NCBI GenBank assembly: GCA_013397115.1
Contig: VWZW01001380.1
Coordinates: forward strand, 379,167-443,166
DNA: 64,000 nucleotides
From: Edolisoma coerulescens
Lineage: Eukaryota > Chordata > Aves > Passeriformes > Campephagidae
Reading direction: 5' to 3'
The notes under the pieces were generated by a model. The model did no database searches. It was not told the origin of the DNA and saw only the letters and a program-made list of their open reading frames with translations. Below are positions 1-12,197 of the stretch, piece after piece. The position numbers and the translations under genes were made by a program. Position 1 is the stretch's first letter. Each line of letters opens with the position of its first letter.

Positions 1-3000
1 CTATTTACTAAAATGCATTTTAAAAGCTGCTTTTTATCAGCCCCATTTCAAAGCCTTAGGAAACTGTTTTATTTAAAGAAAGAAAAATAGAAAGAAAGGC
101 AGGCACTCACCATCAGCACAAATCTCAGCCTGGCTCAGATTTTGTCTTGGAGAACAGTGTGAACAGAATTGCCTGGTGGCAGAGCCAGGGAGGAAGGAGA
201 AAACAGAAGAATTTCTGCAATCTCATCTGAGGAGAGCTCGGTGGAAAACTGCTCTCCAACCTTGCAGACATTTCAGAATTTTGCATTTTCACCCCAGTCT
301 TAAATAAGACCAGAACTGGTAATCTCAATTTCTGAAATTTGTTGTCTGAAAGAAAAAAAGCTGGTTAGATGCTGACTTATTTCATGCTTAAATATTATTT
401 TAGCCTTAATATATTTTCCCCTATAGAATCATGTGCTTCTTTCTAAAAAAGAATATATTTCATTATGAAATGCTGACCAAGTAAAAATGTTTAAAACTGA
501 AAATCAAGTGGGCCAAAATCAAGAGCTTCCCACAAGATGTATCAGCTTTTAATTAATATTTTTTAATTAGAAAAATACAAATCTGCTTCTGCACACTAAT
601 GCTGCTGGTGATGGTGTTAGGGAAGTCTGTGCTAGACTTAGCTGTGATCTGGGAATCACACTTGCAAGGAAGCCGGATGAGTCTGTTTGAATTGGGCATG
701 CATTCTGGAAAAACTTCAGAGAATTCCATTCTTTCTTCTCATTTGTGCCGCTGACAGGCCAAAGGAAACACTTCTCATCTGCAGCCTTTAAGTCAGGCTG
801 TCAGAAATACCAACGACCTGCAACTGTCAAGGGAGGTGTCTGTGGGGGAGCATGGGGTGTTCAGGATCTCTAGGATGGGCACCTGCAGAGCACAGGGAGG
901 CTTGCATGGGAACCTTCCAACCCCCAGCTCTCCCACTGTGAGTCAGCCCTTTTTATTTTTTTATAACCACAGCCCATAAGTAGCCTATGGCCCAGTTCAT
1001 GTTTAAACATGGCCAGAGATCACCTTTAATTCCACTGTCTAGCCACACTCAAATATAGGTTTTGGCTACAGCTCCAACCAGTCTCACAAAACACAGATTT
1101 GGGGAACATTTCCGTATAATATTGCTCACACTTGCATAGGAAGATCTTCTTTCCCCTATCATTTGGGCTATTGGGCTTTTCCCTCCTGGGTTCTGAAGGA
1201 AAAGACTAGCTAAATTAAAGTTGGGTGTTTATTTTCTGAAGCCCTTTTCCTCATCTGCCCTCGTCAGATCCGCCGCCCTGAAACCCTGAGGTGTCCAGCC
1301 TTGGTTAACATCAGTGAGGCAGAGCTTCAAATCTCTGAGGTGCAAACCCACTTCCTAAGCTGCTTCCAACACCCTCTGGTACCTCTTACCTCCAGAACAC
1401 TGTCCAAAGACCCCAACCAAAACAAGATCTCCCTCATGCCTTCTGCTGAGCACTGGGCTCTCTCTTCATTTCTGAAGCTGTAGCTCCAGCTGAACCCCTG
1501 TAGCTCAGGGGTTTTCTAGATGTTTGCAGATCTCCGGAGATATTTTTATTGCTGACAAAGTTTGGTTCACCAGCAGTAATGACGGAACAAGAGGCAAGTT
1601 TTGCTGCAAAGCTCTTGTGATCAGAGCACAGAAGATGGGAGGGCGAGAGAGGTACAGGGATGCTCCAGGGATTGTGCCCCTGAACCAGGAGCAGAATCGA
1701 GGTGTGCATGGACATCCTGTGGAGAAGGCACAGCTGCGCTTCCACCGCCATCTGTGTGATTTGCTGCGTGGCCCATTTCTGGCACTGCCTTTTTGAAATC
1801 CACACAGAATTAATTGATAATCGTGCAAAAAGCCTTGGGGGTTGGACAACATAATAGCAGTTTTACAAGAACCTGGAAGGCACTGAAAAACTTTTATGGT
1901 GTTTTGATGTAAAATTATTATTTTTCACCACAGTTCAGTGCACACAGTGCTGCTGGCACAGTTTCAATGGTTAGGTGGATGGCATGTTATTTTTACATTT
2001 TTTAAGTGGCTTTGGGGCCTGACTCATGCACACGATACATGGAGCAAAAGTGGAACGGAAGAACTGGTGTTAAGAACCAGTGAAGTCCCTGATTTGTCTT
2101 GTGGTGTGGGCAGAAATAGATTTTATTTAGACTGTAACCCCTAATTGGATTTTTGTCTGTGTCACTCTTCCAAAATTGTTTCTACAGCATGAAGAAATGC
2201 CCAGGAGAAGGCATTGAAGTTAAGGGCCTTGTTTTAAGAAGATGTGGAACGCAAAAGCACAGAGGAGCTTCTCCCAGCAATGTTCCTCAGGCTCAAACCT
2301 GAACATGTGTATTTCAGCCCTCACTGGGGCTCTCCTTCCCCATGAGTGCTACAGACAGAAAATATTTCAAGCAAAATAACTTTCAATTTCAAGTGAAAGC
2401 TTTGTAGGGCAAAGTAGAGGGGGTAGGAAAGGAGAAAAAGGAACTTGTTCTCCAGAGAGCTGAGTCTAGCAGACTCATTGCACTGGTGACACCGTCCAGA
2501 TCTGAGGCTGCACCTCCAAAGGCAAAGGGCAGGAGCTAGTTTGTTTAATTTTGAATATTTGCATATCTCTTTCTCTCACTGCATTGGTATCAGATCTGCA
2601 ACACCCTATTAAAGCTTTCATTTGAATAGCCATTATATGCCTGAGAATGGAGACTGGGCTCCTTGGGGGCGCTTAGGAATAAACAAATCATTTGTGGCAC
2701 ATGTGTTGTTCAAGCTTCAAGCAAGGTAAATGGAAAATACAGATTATGGTGCCTCAAGTCCTCTCCATTTTCCCCACTTGTCAAACATTCCCAGATTCTT
2801 CAAAAGAAGAATCTAGCCATATTATTAGCAATAAAATGGCTTATAGCTGAAATTTTGAAAAGATTTAACAATGTTCTTTGCAGGAATTGTGTTTCTCATT
2901 ACATAAATCTCCAGGCTCTCAGGCAAACCACCACCACCACAGCGAGCCATTATGTCCTGCTGTGGCGGTGTCTCCACTTTAAAAAGGTAAAGATTCAGGG

Positions 3001-6000
3001 CTTTTTGACTTTCTTGTTTTCCATTCTTATTCCTTTTAAAGAAAAAAACCCACCACAAACCCACAACAAACCAAACAATATATTCACCACAGAAAAATCC
3101 CTGCAGATTCATCTGCACTGGGGCAGATTAGTCCCCGTTTACAGAAGTGACCCATGAATGGCCAGGGATGGGCTGGAGAGAGGACGTGGGTGAACAGATG
3201 GGGGGACACAGGGATTTCTGGATACCCTTGGGAGTGGGTGCAGACTCCTTCCCCACCTTGACAGCGCTGGCTGCAGATGCAGGTTCCAAGAAAACCAATA
3301 CACTGTTCAACAGCAAAGCCAGGAGCACCCTCCCTTCCCTCCACTGTGCCTCCTGCAACTGCTCTCCAGAGCAACAAAAAAGCTGAAATTGCCACTTGCC
3401 TTCAGCCAGAGTGTTTCTGTTGATGCTTGTGGCCCTTCCCAGCCTGCAGGATGTGTCCCACAGGCTTTCTCCCAGCTACTCACGTTGGCTGCATTTTGAC
3501 CTGGCTCCTGACTTCTGCACATGGACTCCTGAACCTGAGATGTGCCTGGGCAAAGGCAGTGTGGGGATCCCTTGGTTGTCTGCTAACATGGCTTGGAAAG
3601 CAAATACTGGGAATGAAGTAAAATAACAAAGTGAAATCCCAGCAAACAAATGCTGTACCTGATGCAATTAAGTTTTTTAATCTTCAGTTGAAAAATATGC
3701 CATCAATTGCCAGGCAAATTTCTCAGGTTGATATGGCAACTGGAAACACTGCAAATTAAAAAGCTGAGCAAATGTTCTTAAAGGAGAAAAATAGTCTCAC
3801 TCCTGATCAGCAGGGATTTCCAAGCTCCTTTCCTCAGCCTGCCTTCTTTTAAATTCACAACCTACAGGAACAGCAGTGTCACGGGATGACGCTGATTTTC
3901 TTTCCATCACCAGAGGCTGTTTCTTGGAGGGTGCAGTAACAGCTTTGGGCTTTTGTGTGATGGATCTATAGTCACAGTGTAGCTCTTACTCCCTTTCCAG
4001 CAGCAGCATCCACCTGCTAGCAAGGCCTGATGTCCCCACAAAATTAATAATATCACCCTTTTCAGGTAACCCTGTCAGTATGTAGAGGGTAGGGTGGGAA
4101 AACAGACAGAGTTCCTGGTTATCTGTGTTATAGCCATATCACTTCTATCCCGTCTAGTCTCAGCAGAAAGCCAGTAATGTCCCAGGAGTCCTGATCCCTC
4201 CCGAGCACATCCGGGAGCATGGCTCAGTGGGAATGGGTCAGCAGCCCACATGGAGGGAATAGCTCATACTGAGCAGGAGAGCTGCTTGCTGGCAGGTTGA
4301 CTGGAAACAAAGGAATTAATGACCTGTAGGTGTCCAGAGAGCAGCTACAGGAAGAACATAAACAGTATTTGCTGAGTTTATGCACTGCCTCTCCTCCATG
4401 TCCAGCCAATTAAGTACAAAAGAGGAGAAGGAAATGGTCGTTAAGCACCCAAGGCTGCCCCCTGGGAAGAAGAACTAAACAGGACATTCACATTTGTATG
4501 CCAGCTTCTTACTCCAGAAAGATTTAGAGGAGTGAATTAGGAAAAAAAATGAGATGACCACAAAATTATCCACCTCTTAAGATCGACAAGGACTGTACTA
4601 GTATAGTATCTGACTTACAAATATTTTCATTTCTAACCTCTTTTTTTCAACCTCAATTGCTTGATAAATAATCTCTAATTTACCAATAAAGGTGAAAGTG
4701 ACCTGTTCTGGATATGCCAAGAAACGTGATGGGGACAGCTGCCAGAGATCCTGGGCAAAAGAAGACAGTTCTTGCCATAAAACACTATGGTCTGTGACAG
4801 GGACTTTACTGCCCTGTGCTAAACTTTGGGGCAGGTAGAAAGAGGTAACTGCAAGGTGCAGATGGCAGCATCCTCCAGAGCTCTGGACAAAGCCAAAAGA
4901 CTCTTACATGTGCTGTGATCACCATGGGGCTTGACTGGAGCCCACAGTCCCACACTGCCTGGGATGCGGGCACAGGAAGAAACTTGTGGTGCTCGGGGCA
5001 GTTTTATGCTGGGATTCTCCCTGCCCTGTGCTGCTCCTTGCTGATTAATTGGTGTCCTGGGACAGGGCCTGCCCGCTGGGGCCATGCCAGTGAGGAGAGC
5101 AGTGCTGCCCAACACCTGGCAGGAACTGCCCTCTGGGAGGACACCTACTCCAGGAGACAAACGATTTCCTTTTTGCTCCCTCCCTTCACAAATACTGAGA
5201 GCATTTGATAACCATGTCAAAGCCTCTCAGATCCAACTGACCATATCTTCTCAAGCCAGAGTCCCACAAATCAGATCCATTTCATATTTATGCTCTGAAA
5301 GGGACAAGAGAATGTTTAAGAAACTTCAGAAAACCAGAGAGGGCAATTAGCACTTATTTTATATTTATTTTATCTTTTCTTTAAACAAAGGATTGCTATT
5401 CTTCTCTCTCCCTACAATGAAGTTAATAGATTTATTCATCAAGTTTTCCAAATTTAGACATCAAACTGATGTTTTTCTCCCACCGCTAATTTTATTCTTA
5501 GCAGCACTTACATAAAGGCAAGTATTGCAATATGACAAAAATACAAACCTCCTCTGACCTGGAATGTACCAGCAGGTAAAGTACAGGGGAAAGTACAGGC
5601 AGCTTCTCACCCAGGCTCTCCAAAACAGCAAGTCTTAAAATAGAACTGAGAGGTTTTTTAATGCTTTTTTTCTCCCAAAATCTACAACTGACCTATCTGC
5701 CTTTGTAGTCTGGCCCTGGACTACCAGGTTGTGCCCTCATATTACCACAGCGGTTTGGGATGAAGCTGTGTTTTGCAGGAAGGCCAGAGTTCTTGGTCTC
5801 GGTTCAGCAAGCAGCATTTTTTGTCCTTATGGGGTCTGTGCCTGGTAATGGAGGCTATGTCCATGCTCTCAGATCTTCAGGTGTCAGTCTCCTGATTTTT
5901 CTCCCAACCTGTTTTTCTGCAAGCACAGTTGTGCTCACACTGAACTCCCAAGCGCATGCCTTGAGTTTGCATTCTTCCATCTGGCCCAGTTTAGATGATT

Positions 6001-6660
6001 TGGGCCCAGCCAAAGCAAAAGAGACTCCAGCCCTGCATCTTCCTCCAGCCTCTTGTGAGCACAGCTGGTGCTCTGCACAGTGGAGTAGTGGCCAGCAATG
6101 CACAGGAGGGAGAGCTCCCATGGACAAGCTGTGCCTCCAGTGGCTCTTGGAGAGTGGACAAGAAAGAAACACTTCCTGCAGCATCTCTGCTTTGCCCCTT
6201 TTTCCCATTTCCCAAAGTGATGCTGTTTAATGCTGGTGAAAAGGATGCTGCCTGTGTTGGACACTGAGCTGTCTGCTGAAGAGCTAAAAATGCTCCTGTG
6301 CACATGCCCCAGAGAAAGAGCCACAGGGACAAATTCAGACCCTAAATGTAGAGAGACACTGAGCAAGAGCCGAGACCAACCCTAGTTATAACCCTGCTAA
6401 GCACACAAGACACTCACATGTAATTACCACTCAAAGAGGGCAGTTTGGGTGCTGTCACCAGCAGCACGAACCTCTCTGCACCGTTCATTTCTGTGACAGC
6501 ACCTGTTCCTGCGTGCTCCATCCCATGGTATCCCATGTCTTTGCCGGGCACAACAAAACCCAGCCCCCAGTAAAGCTGCAGGTTTCCACCAGCTTTTGCA
6601 ATTCCTGAGTCCCACACATTCCCATTGGCCCCGGTCGTGCCTCATTAGTTTGGCTTAATC
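1..6660. other. Unique non-coding sequence, no gene recognised
   Basis: I see no coding exon, RNA gene or recognisable transposon in this stretch. Reading frames here are at most 164 codons, overlap each other on both strands and match no family I know. Small items of note are two TTAATTA-type homeodomain sites near 551-570, a TGAGTCAGC AP-1/MARE-like site near 941, and an octamer ATTTGCAT at 2557-2564. A short A/C-rich run lies near 3040-3085. Composition is ordinary for bird intergenic DNA. Confidence 0.6.
2557..2564. promoter_or_regulatory. Perfect octamer (POU-factor) motif ATTTGCAT
   Basis: Exact match to the Oct/POU binding octamer in an AT-rich setting (TTTAATTTTGAATATTTGC). An 8-mer is expected about twice by chance in a window this size on both strands, so taken alone this is weak evidence. 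Confidence 0.2.
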
Positions 6661-6679
6661 AAGTGACGAGCAGCGCTCA

Positions 6680-6800
6680 AGGCCGGGGAGCTGCTGTAGT
6701 CAATGGGGGCTATTCTCCGCTGGATAGACACATGTCACACCCATTAGCGTCAATGGGAGTTACAAATGCACAGCGGAGAAAGGCCCCAATGTGTCTAACG
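6680..6800. repeat. Ancient palindrome-like amniote repeat fragment
   Basis: The block contains a perfect 10-bp inverted pair, TTCTCCGCTG at 6713-6722 and CAGCGGAGAA at 6771-6780. It also has two copies of a TCAATGGG-core motif (6700-6707 and 6750-6757) in direct orientation and GACACA-type words on both sides. The words resemble a widespread amniote repeat whose copies carry a 'GTCAATGGGAGTTAC' type core inside a palindrome. I cannot name the family with certainty. It looks like a small non-autonomous DNA transposon (MITE) or SINE remnant, too diverged to show target-site duplications. Confidence 0.5.
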
Positions 6801-6819
6801 CGCATTAGGAACGAACAGA

Positions 6820-8560
6820 GGGGCCAGTTCAGCCCTGGGGTAAGAGCCTGCAGCTCGGTCATGCCTTGCAGCAGAGCAGAAATTCAACTCAGCTTCAGGC
6901 CAGACCAGTGGGATAAGCACCAAAACAACAACAACAAAAGAACAAACAAGAAACTAGTATCACCTGGTAGGTGTCTGAGTCCCATGTAACACCCCCAAGC
7001 AAGCGGCTGAGGGTCATGGTCTGTGCAGCAAACGCTGCCCCAACACCACCCCATTGCTCTCCCCATGCTGAGCAGCACTGGGGCTCCAGCACAGGGCAGC
7101 ATCAGGAAAATCTCCCCTTCTGCAGGGCTTCTGTGGCACAGAAAAAGCACTCAGTCTTTAGGGTTGTTAAAGTGATATTTCTTAACAGAGCTAAAAAAAA
7201 AAATTAATAATTAAAAAAAAAAATAAAGGGGGGCAGATGGGAGACCCCATGGACAGCCTGGGGGCCGGCCAAAGCGAGCAGGCTGAGTGTCAACAGCAAG
7301 TGTGAGAGAGGGGCAGCCGCGTCCCCTGTGCGCGTGTTCAGGCCCCATCCTTCGTGCACAAAAGAGGGATTCTTCATTGAAATCAGCCTCCCCCTGCCAA
7401 GGATCTGGGCTCCTAGGAGCTGCATCTCAGCCAAAATAGTCAACCGGTTCTTTGAGTTTCCCAGTTTTGGGGAAGCTTTTTACTTTCATATTTCTTCTTC
7501 TTTTTTTTCTTCATTCCAGTTTCTATTAATTCCCCTTAAGATTTAAAATAAAATCTTAAAAAAATTTAAAGTTTTGGAAAGGCTTTTAAAAAAATATTAT
7601 CCCAACTGGGAGTCCTCATCTATGTCACAGTGAAGGAAGAGTGAGCCTGGCAGGTCTCATGGCACATGTTTCAGTAGTGTGCATAGCAGAGGTGTCAGGC
7701 AGTTACACCAAATGGTTTTTAAACATTTGCTTTTCAATTTGTGCTTAAATTAATGCAACCCCATAAATATTGCCATTGGACACTGGGGTTGCTTTTATCC
7801 CTCATGACACTGTTTCACATGTTGATGTATTACCTAGACACTGGGCACGGTCCCCCCTCCATCTGCACCTTTCCCATGGAAATTTCTCGTAGAACTTTGG
7901 TGATGTTTGGCTTGGCTTACCTTTTATGAAAGAAAAATCTAGTCCAAAACGTGTAGCTCTATATCAGACTACAGGTACTTCACTGGTACTTCTAGAGTTA
8001 ATAGCCCTAATACATATCCCAGCAAACTGTCTTTAGCTTTCTCCATATGTTAATTCCCTCTAATCCTGTTATCAGTACAGGTAGTTGGACAAACAGTGTG
8101 ATAATAAAGCAGTATTTATAATATATGTCCTTCAGTCCTAGATTAACCATGAGATTTCCCAAGCACCTAGGGATTTGATTTACCTACTGTGTGCAAATCT
8201 CCAGTAAAAAGAAAGTATCCAGGAAAATATATTTGCTCCCACACTGTATTGTTTACCATCCACTTTTCCCTTGATCTGTATGCATGTCTGATCTATGCAA
8301 TTTATTCATTCAAGCCCTCGATGATAGTTTAAAGCGGGGTCTAAAGCACTGGGACATTATCAACACACTGAAGGAGTTTTCTGTGAGCACCCCTTCTTCT
8401 CCCCTCCCAAGTGCTGCCCCTCTCACCACAACCAAGAATTTAAAAAGCCAAAAGAAGAAGAAATGAAGAAGCTCTTTTCCCCACGACTGCTACAGGTGCT
8501 TACTTAGTTCTGGATAAATGCAGCCCACTTCCCCCCCAGCCCACCACCATTTTTTTTTTT
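6820..8560. other. Unique non-coding sequence, no gene recognised
   Basis: No exon or repeat family is recognised. There are short A-runs at 7192-7222 and an AT-rich patch around 7535-7600. A modestly CpG-containing patch near 7255-7335 is far too short and weak to be a CpG island. Confidence 0.55.
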
Positions 8561-8561
8561 A

Positions 8562-8755
8562 ATTCCTCTCAACGTGTCGTAGCTTTATATGAGGCTAATG
8601 GAGCAAGGCAATGCTCAAACGTCAAATTAAACTGCACAGCTCTGTAATCACTCAGACTGACATGGCATAAAAGGATAATTAGTAGTTCATTACATGGAAC
8701 ATTGTTTGTTCAGCTAAATTGATTTCTCTCAGCTGCCCATGTTTTCTGTTTACTT
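8562..8755. promoter_or_regulatory. Candidate conserved non-coding element
   Basis: This block has features common in deeply conserved vertebrate enhancers. It is AT-rich but not low-complexity, carries several homeodomain cores (ATTA, TAAT, TTAATT-like words around 8620-8720), and keeps CpGs (AACGTGTCGT at 8571-8580, AACGTC near 8620) that decay quickly in neutral bird DNA. The T-run just before it (8551-8560) is excluded. This is inference from texture only; no alignment was possible. Confidence 0.28.
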
Positions 8756-11700
8756 AGTGAGTGCTCCACTGCACATTCTTATTTGTGAACTAGGAAGTCC
8801 CTTCCCCTGAACTTTTTCCTTCCCTCTAATCAGCACTGAGGATTTTAAATATAGTTTGCTGGAGGTAGGTGAACCTCCAAAATTACAGACAGGTGCATGG
8901 CAACAATGGCCTGTGTGGAGCAATATGCAGTGCAAAACAAGCTGTGGTGGCTAAGGAGACATACCCAAGCGTTCCAAAAAGGGCTGTGTGTGTCCATCTG
9001 CTTTGTACATAGAAATTCCTAGCCTGGTTATTTGCTTTTCAACTTACGGTGAACTTGCCTTTCTCGCATAGCGTAAAGCAAAAAAAGGAAAAAAAAAAAT
9101 GGGGCTATAATCCTTCAGTGCTGGGAGTGGAAGTCTGCAACAAAGTCTTCTTTAAAGCCTCATTTTTGCTCACTAGGACCCAGAGAAAAGAGGAGATTGT
9201 TGTTTTAAACATGCTTTTCTTTCCTTTCGCAATTAGGGCTGAGGCAGAACTACCCAATTTCAAATGTTTCTAAACTGGCTGCCTCATGACACCTCTCCAC
9301 TCAACTGAATTTCAAAATCCTGACAGTAGTTACAAGTAAAAGTGTTGGAGCTATCAACTCCCACACTCCTAGTGTCAGTCTCAATACATTTCTATTTTGC
9401 TTAAAGCCCTAAGTTCTGTAGTCATTACATTTTAAAAAGGATTCTTGTTTAGGTAGAAAATACGATCCCTAATGAGTCAGAACACAGGAGAAAAACAGAA
9501 AGATTACTTATTTTTTGAAGCCTATTCCAAAACTTTTGCTTCAGTGCTGCCTACAGCATCCCAGACACCACCAAAAGACACCCACTGCACCCCTTTCCTG
9601 TGGGGCCTGCAGATATCACATTTTGGTTCTGGGGTGTTTGAATAGGAAGCCACAATTGTTTTAGCACCATTTCTGAAAGAAGTTTACACAATTTCTCATG
9701 GTAACCCTGTAAGAAAAGTGGTGCTCACTTTCTCTGAATTTCAGTGACATTTATGGGCAGGCTCCTGATGGCAATATCAAACTAAGATATTCCCACGCCC
9801 TGCTGCTTGTCACAGCCTCCACTCCCCCTTGGAAGTGTTGCCACAACACTGAAGGGGATTGCAGAGCCCATGCAGCTGAAAAAAAATTTTCCTTTTGTGC
9901 CAGGTTATTTTCTGGGAAGATCAGACGCCTCAGCCAGCTCACAACACGGACCCACAGAAAACAGTTCTGCCAGCTGGGAAGGGGACGGGGAGCAGCCAGG
10001 ACCAGCCGATGGGTGGGAACTGTTTGGGCTCATGGCATCGTGAGAAAATGAACTTGGATCTGTGGGCAGATCAACCCCTTGTAAGGCTTCCATCCTGGCT
10101 TTACTCACCACTCTGTGGAGCCTAAGGCAGTGCCATGATCTCCCAGCACAGCCTTGCCAGTCACATGAAAAAGCAAAGCACTTCTAGTGCCATATAAACC
10201 TCTCCAGATTTTTTTCCTCTTTCCCATCTCCTCTCAGTCACATGGTAGGAAGCCCTTTAAGTATGTCCACAGCAACGAATAATTTTTTTGCTTTCAACAT
10301 TATCTTTTTCTGCCTGTTGATAGCTGTCCCCAGCATCCTAAACACCACCTAAACACAGATCACCTTTACACTTAAATTTTTCCTCTGCGACCAAACCATT
10401 TCCAGCCATGTTAGGAAGATATCAGGGTCTCCCCTTTAGGAATTCCTAAGCAGCTCTGGAGACCATTTCAGTTACAGCAGACCCAATCCTTCAGCAGCAA
10501 ACCCAGGCATCCTTGCATGTCTAACACCCCAGGGCAATAGGAAGCCCCTCATCTCCTTTGGGCACATTTATACTCCTGAGCAACTCTCTTTGCTCACTTG
10601 GTTAGGGCAGGTTTCCAGTTAGTCTCCTATGGAACCAGTCTGCCCAGTGCCACACCACTGGCATATCTCTGCTTGGGCCAGCCTGGCCCCATGGGATGGG
10701 AGCACCACACTGACTCCAGCCCCCAGCAAGTTCCTCTGTGTGTACACATCTGGAGAGATGGAGACACATTCTCTCCTGGCTGCTGAACCAAACCTGCCTA
10801 GAAAAGGGCAGAACAAAACCAGTGTATTCTTCCTTTCTTGACAAGTGGGGAAAAAGAAGAAAAAAACACTTGTGCTTTATATAGAGGAATATGATCAGTT
10901 TAGCTGCTTCTGCTCTGAACTGAAATAAAAATAAAATTCTGTTTGAGTAGTTGTAGGAAAAAACAAAGTATGAAGGATAAGCCTTGAAATACATTGCCAA
11001 TGGTCTCTTCCTTCAATTACCAGCTCAGTGACAGAGCTCACACCAAAGGCATCAGCGATTTCACTCCAATTCTTTCATCTGCTGAAACTATTTGAAAAAA
11101 TGACTTGAAAAATTTGTTTCCACCTGTGATTACCTTCAGTGTGATAGAAACCTCAATTTTTGAATGAGGAAACTATTTATTAAAAGAAAATAGGTCCAGA
11201 GTGCACACTGACTGCAAATATGAGTATCAGCAACAATGCTCCCTGTGACTGACAGTGGCTGCCAGCAGCACCTCCTCGACCTAGTTCCTTAATGGAAATG
11301 GAGGTTTTTCTGCAGTCAGGCATCACCCTCTCAAAACATTGTAAAATATTTGTACTGTTACCTTCTCCAGTAGCACTGAGAGGCATTTTACTACAGGCTT
11401 TCTCTGTTTTTATTTTGGGTCCTGCTCTAGGCTGCCGAGAGCAGAGCTAGCAGCTGCTTGTCCACACTTTCATGGCTTCATCTCCTTCCCCTTGCTCCCC
11501 ACCATGGCTTGCTGCTTTCTGCCACTTGAATGAAGCTTCTGGCCTAGATCTGGCTGATACAGAGCATGGATGAATCACTGCTGGGCCAAGTTGAGGCCTC
11601 CCAAGGTGATTTTGGCACATCCCATCAATGGTACAGCTCTGCAGATGATACTTTTGACGGAAACACTGGGAACTCACTAGCTCCTTCACCTGTGCTGATG

Positions 11701-11899
11701 TTTCCTTGATTCCCAGGTTCACTCCTGTCACTGAGGGGCTCCCCTCTGCTACTGGCTGCTTGTCAGAATTACAATTTTGGGAAATGGACAGGTCCTGTTT
11801 CTGCTGCAGACCACCCTGGGCTCACACAGCTAAAACCCAGAGCAAAGCGTTCAACTTTTAAACTGGTTTCAGTCTTTCCTTTTTCTTGTTTTGTCATTT

Positions 11900-11940
11900 G
11901 GGGGGGTTTTTTGTGGTTTTTTTTTTTTTTTTTTCCCCCC
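11900..11940. repeat. Low-complexity G7 / T-rich / C6 run
   Basis: A run of seven G (11900-11906) is followed by T-rich sequence including 18 consecutive T (11917-11934), then six C (11935-11940). The G and C runs could pair across the T tract. This arrangement is also prone to sequencing and assembly error, so exact lengths are uncertain. Confidence 0.8.
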
Positions 11941-12172
11941 TGCAAAACTCCTGCAGCATGTAGCTGTTATTACACTGTCTGCCCTGGAGATTTTGTTCAC
12001 TTCAACTAATTGCCTGCAAATCATTTGTTTGATGCGAGACACATCTTTCAAGGTAGTTTCTGCAGACTACTCCTGGAATTTAATACAAAGTTACCAGTCA
12101 TAATGAAAAGAAAACCAATCATTAGCTCGTCCTCTAGCTCAGCTATCCAGACTTTTTTTCTTTGCTGTAAGA

Positions 12173-12197
12173 GTCCAAATTTCCCGAGTATTTGGAC
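12173..12197. repeat. Small perfect inverted repeat (8-9-8)
   Basis: GTCCAAAT at 12173-12180 and ATTTGGAC at 12190-12197 are exact reverse complements around a 9-nt loop. No poly-T or other sign makes it a terminator or an RNA gene, and hairpins this small occur by chance. Confidence 0.7.

Noticed and set aside
2663..3157. 164-codon plus-strand frame.
   Set aside because: No domain is recognised, it crosses an A/C low-complexity run, and it is overlapped by minus-strand frames of similar quality.
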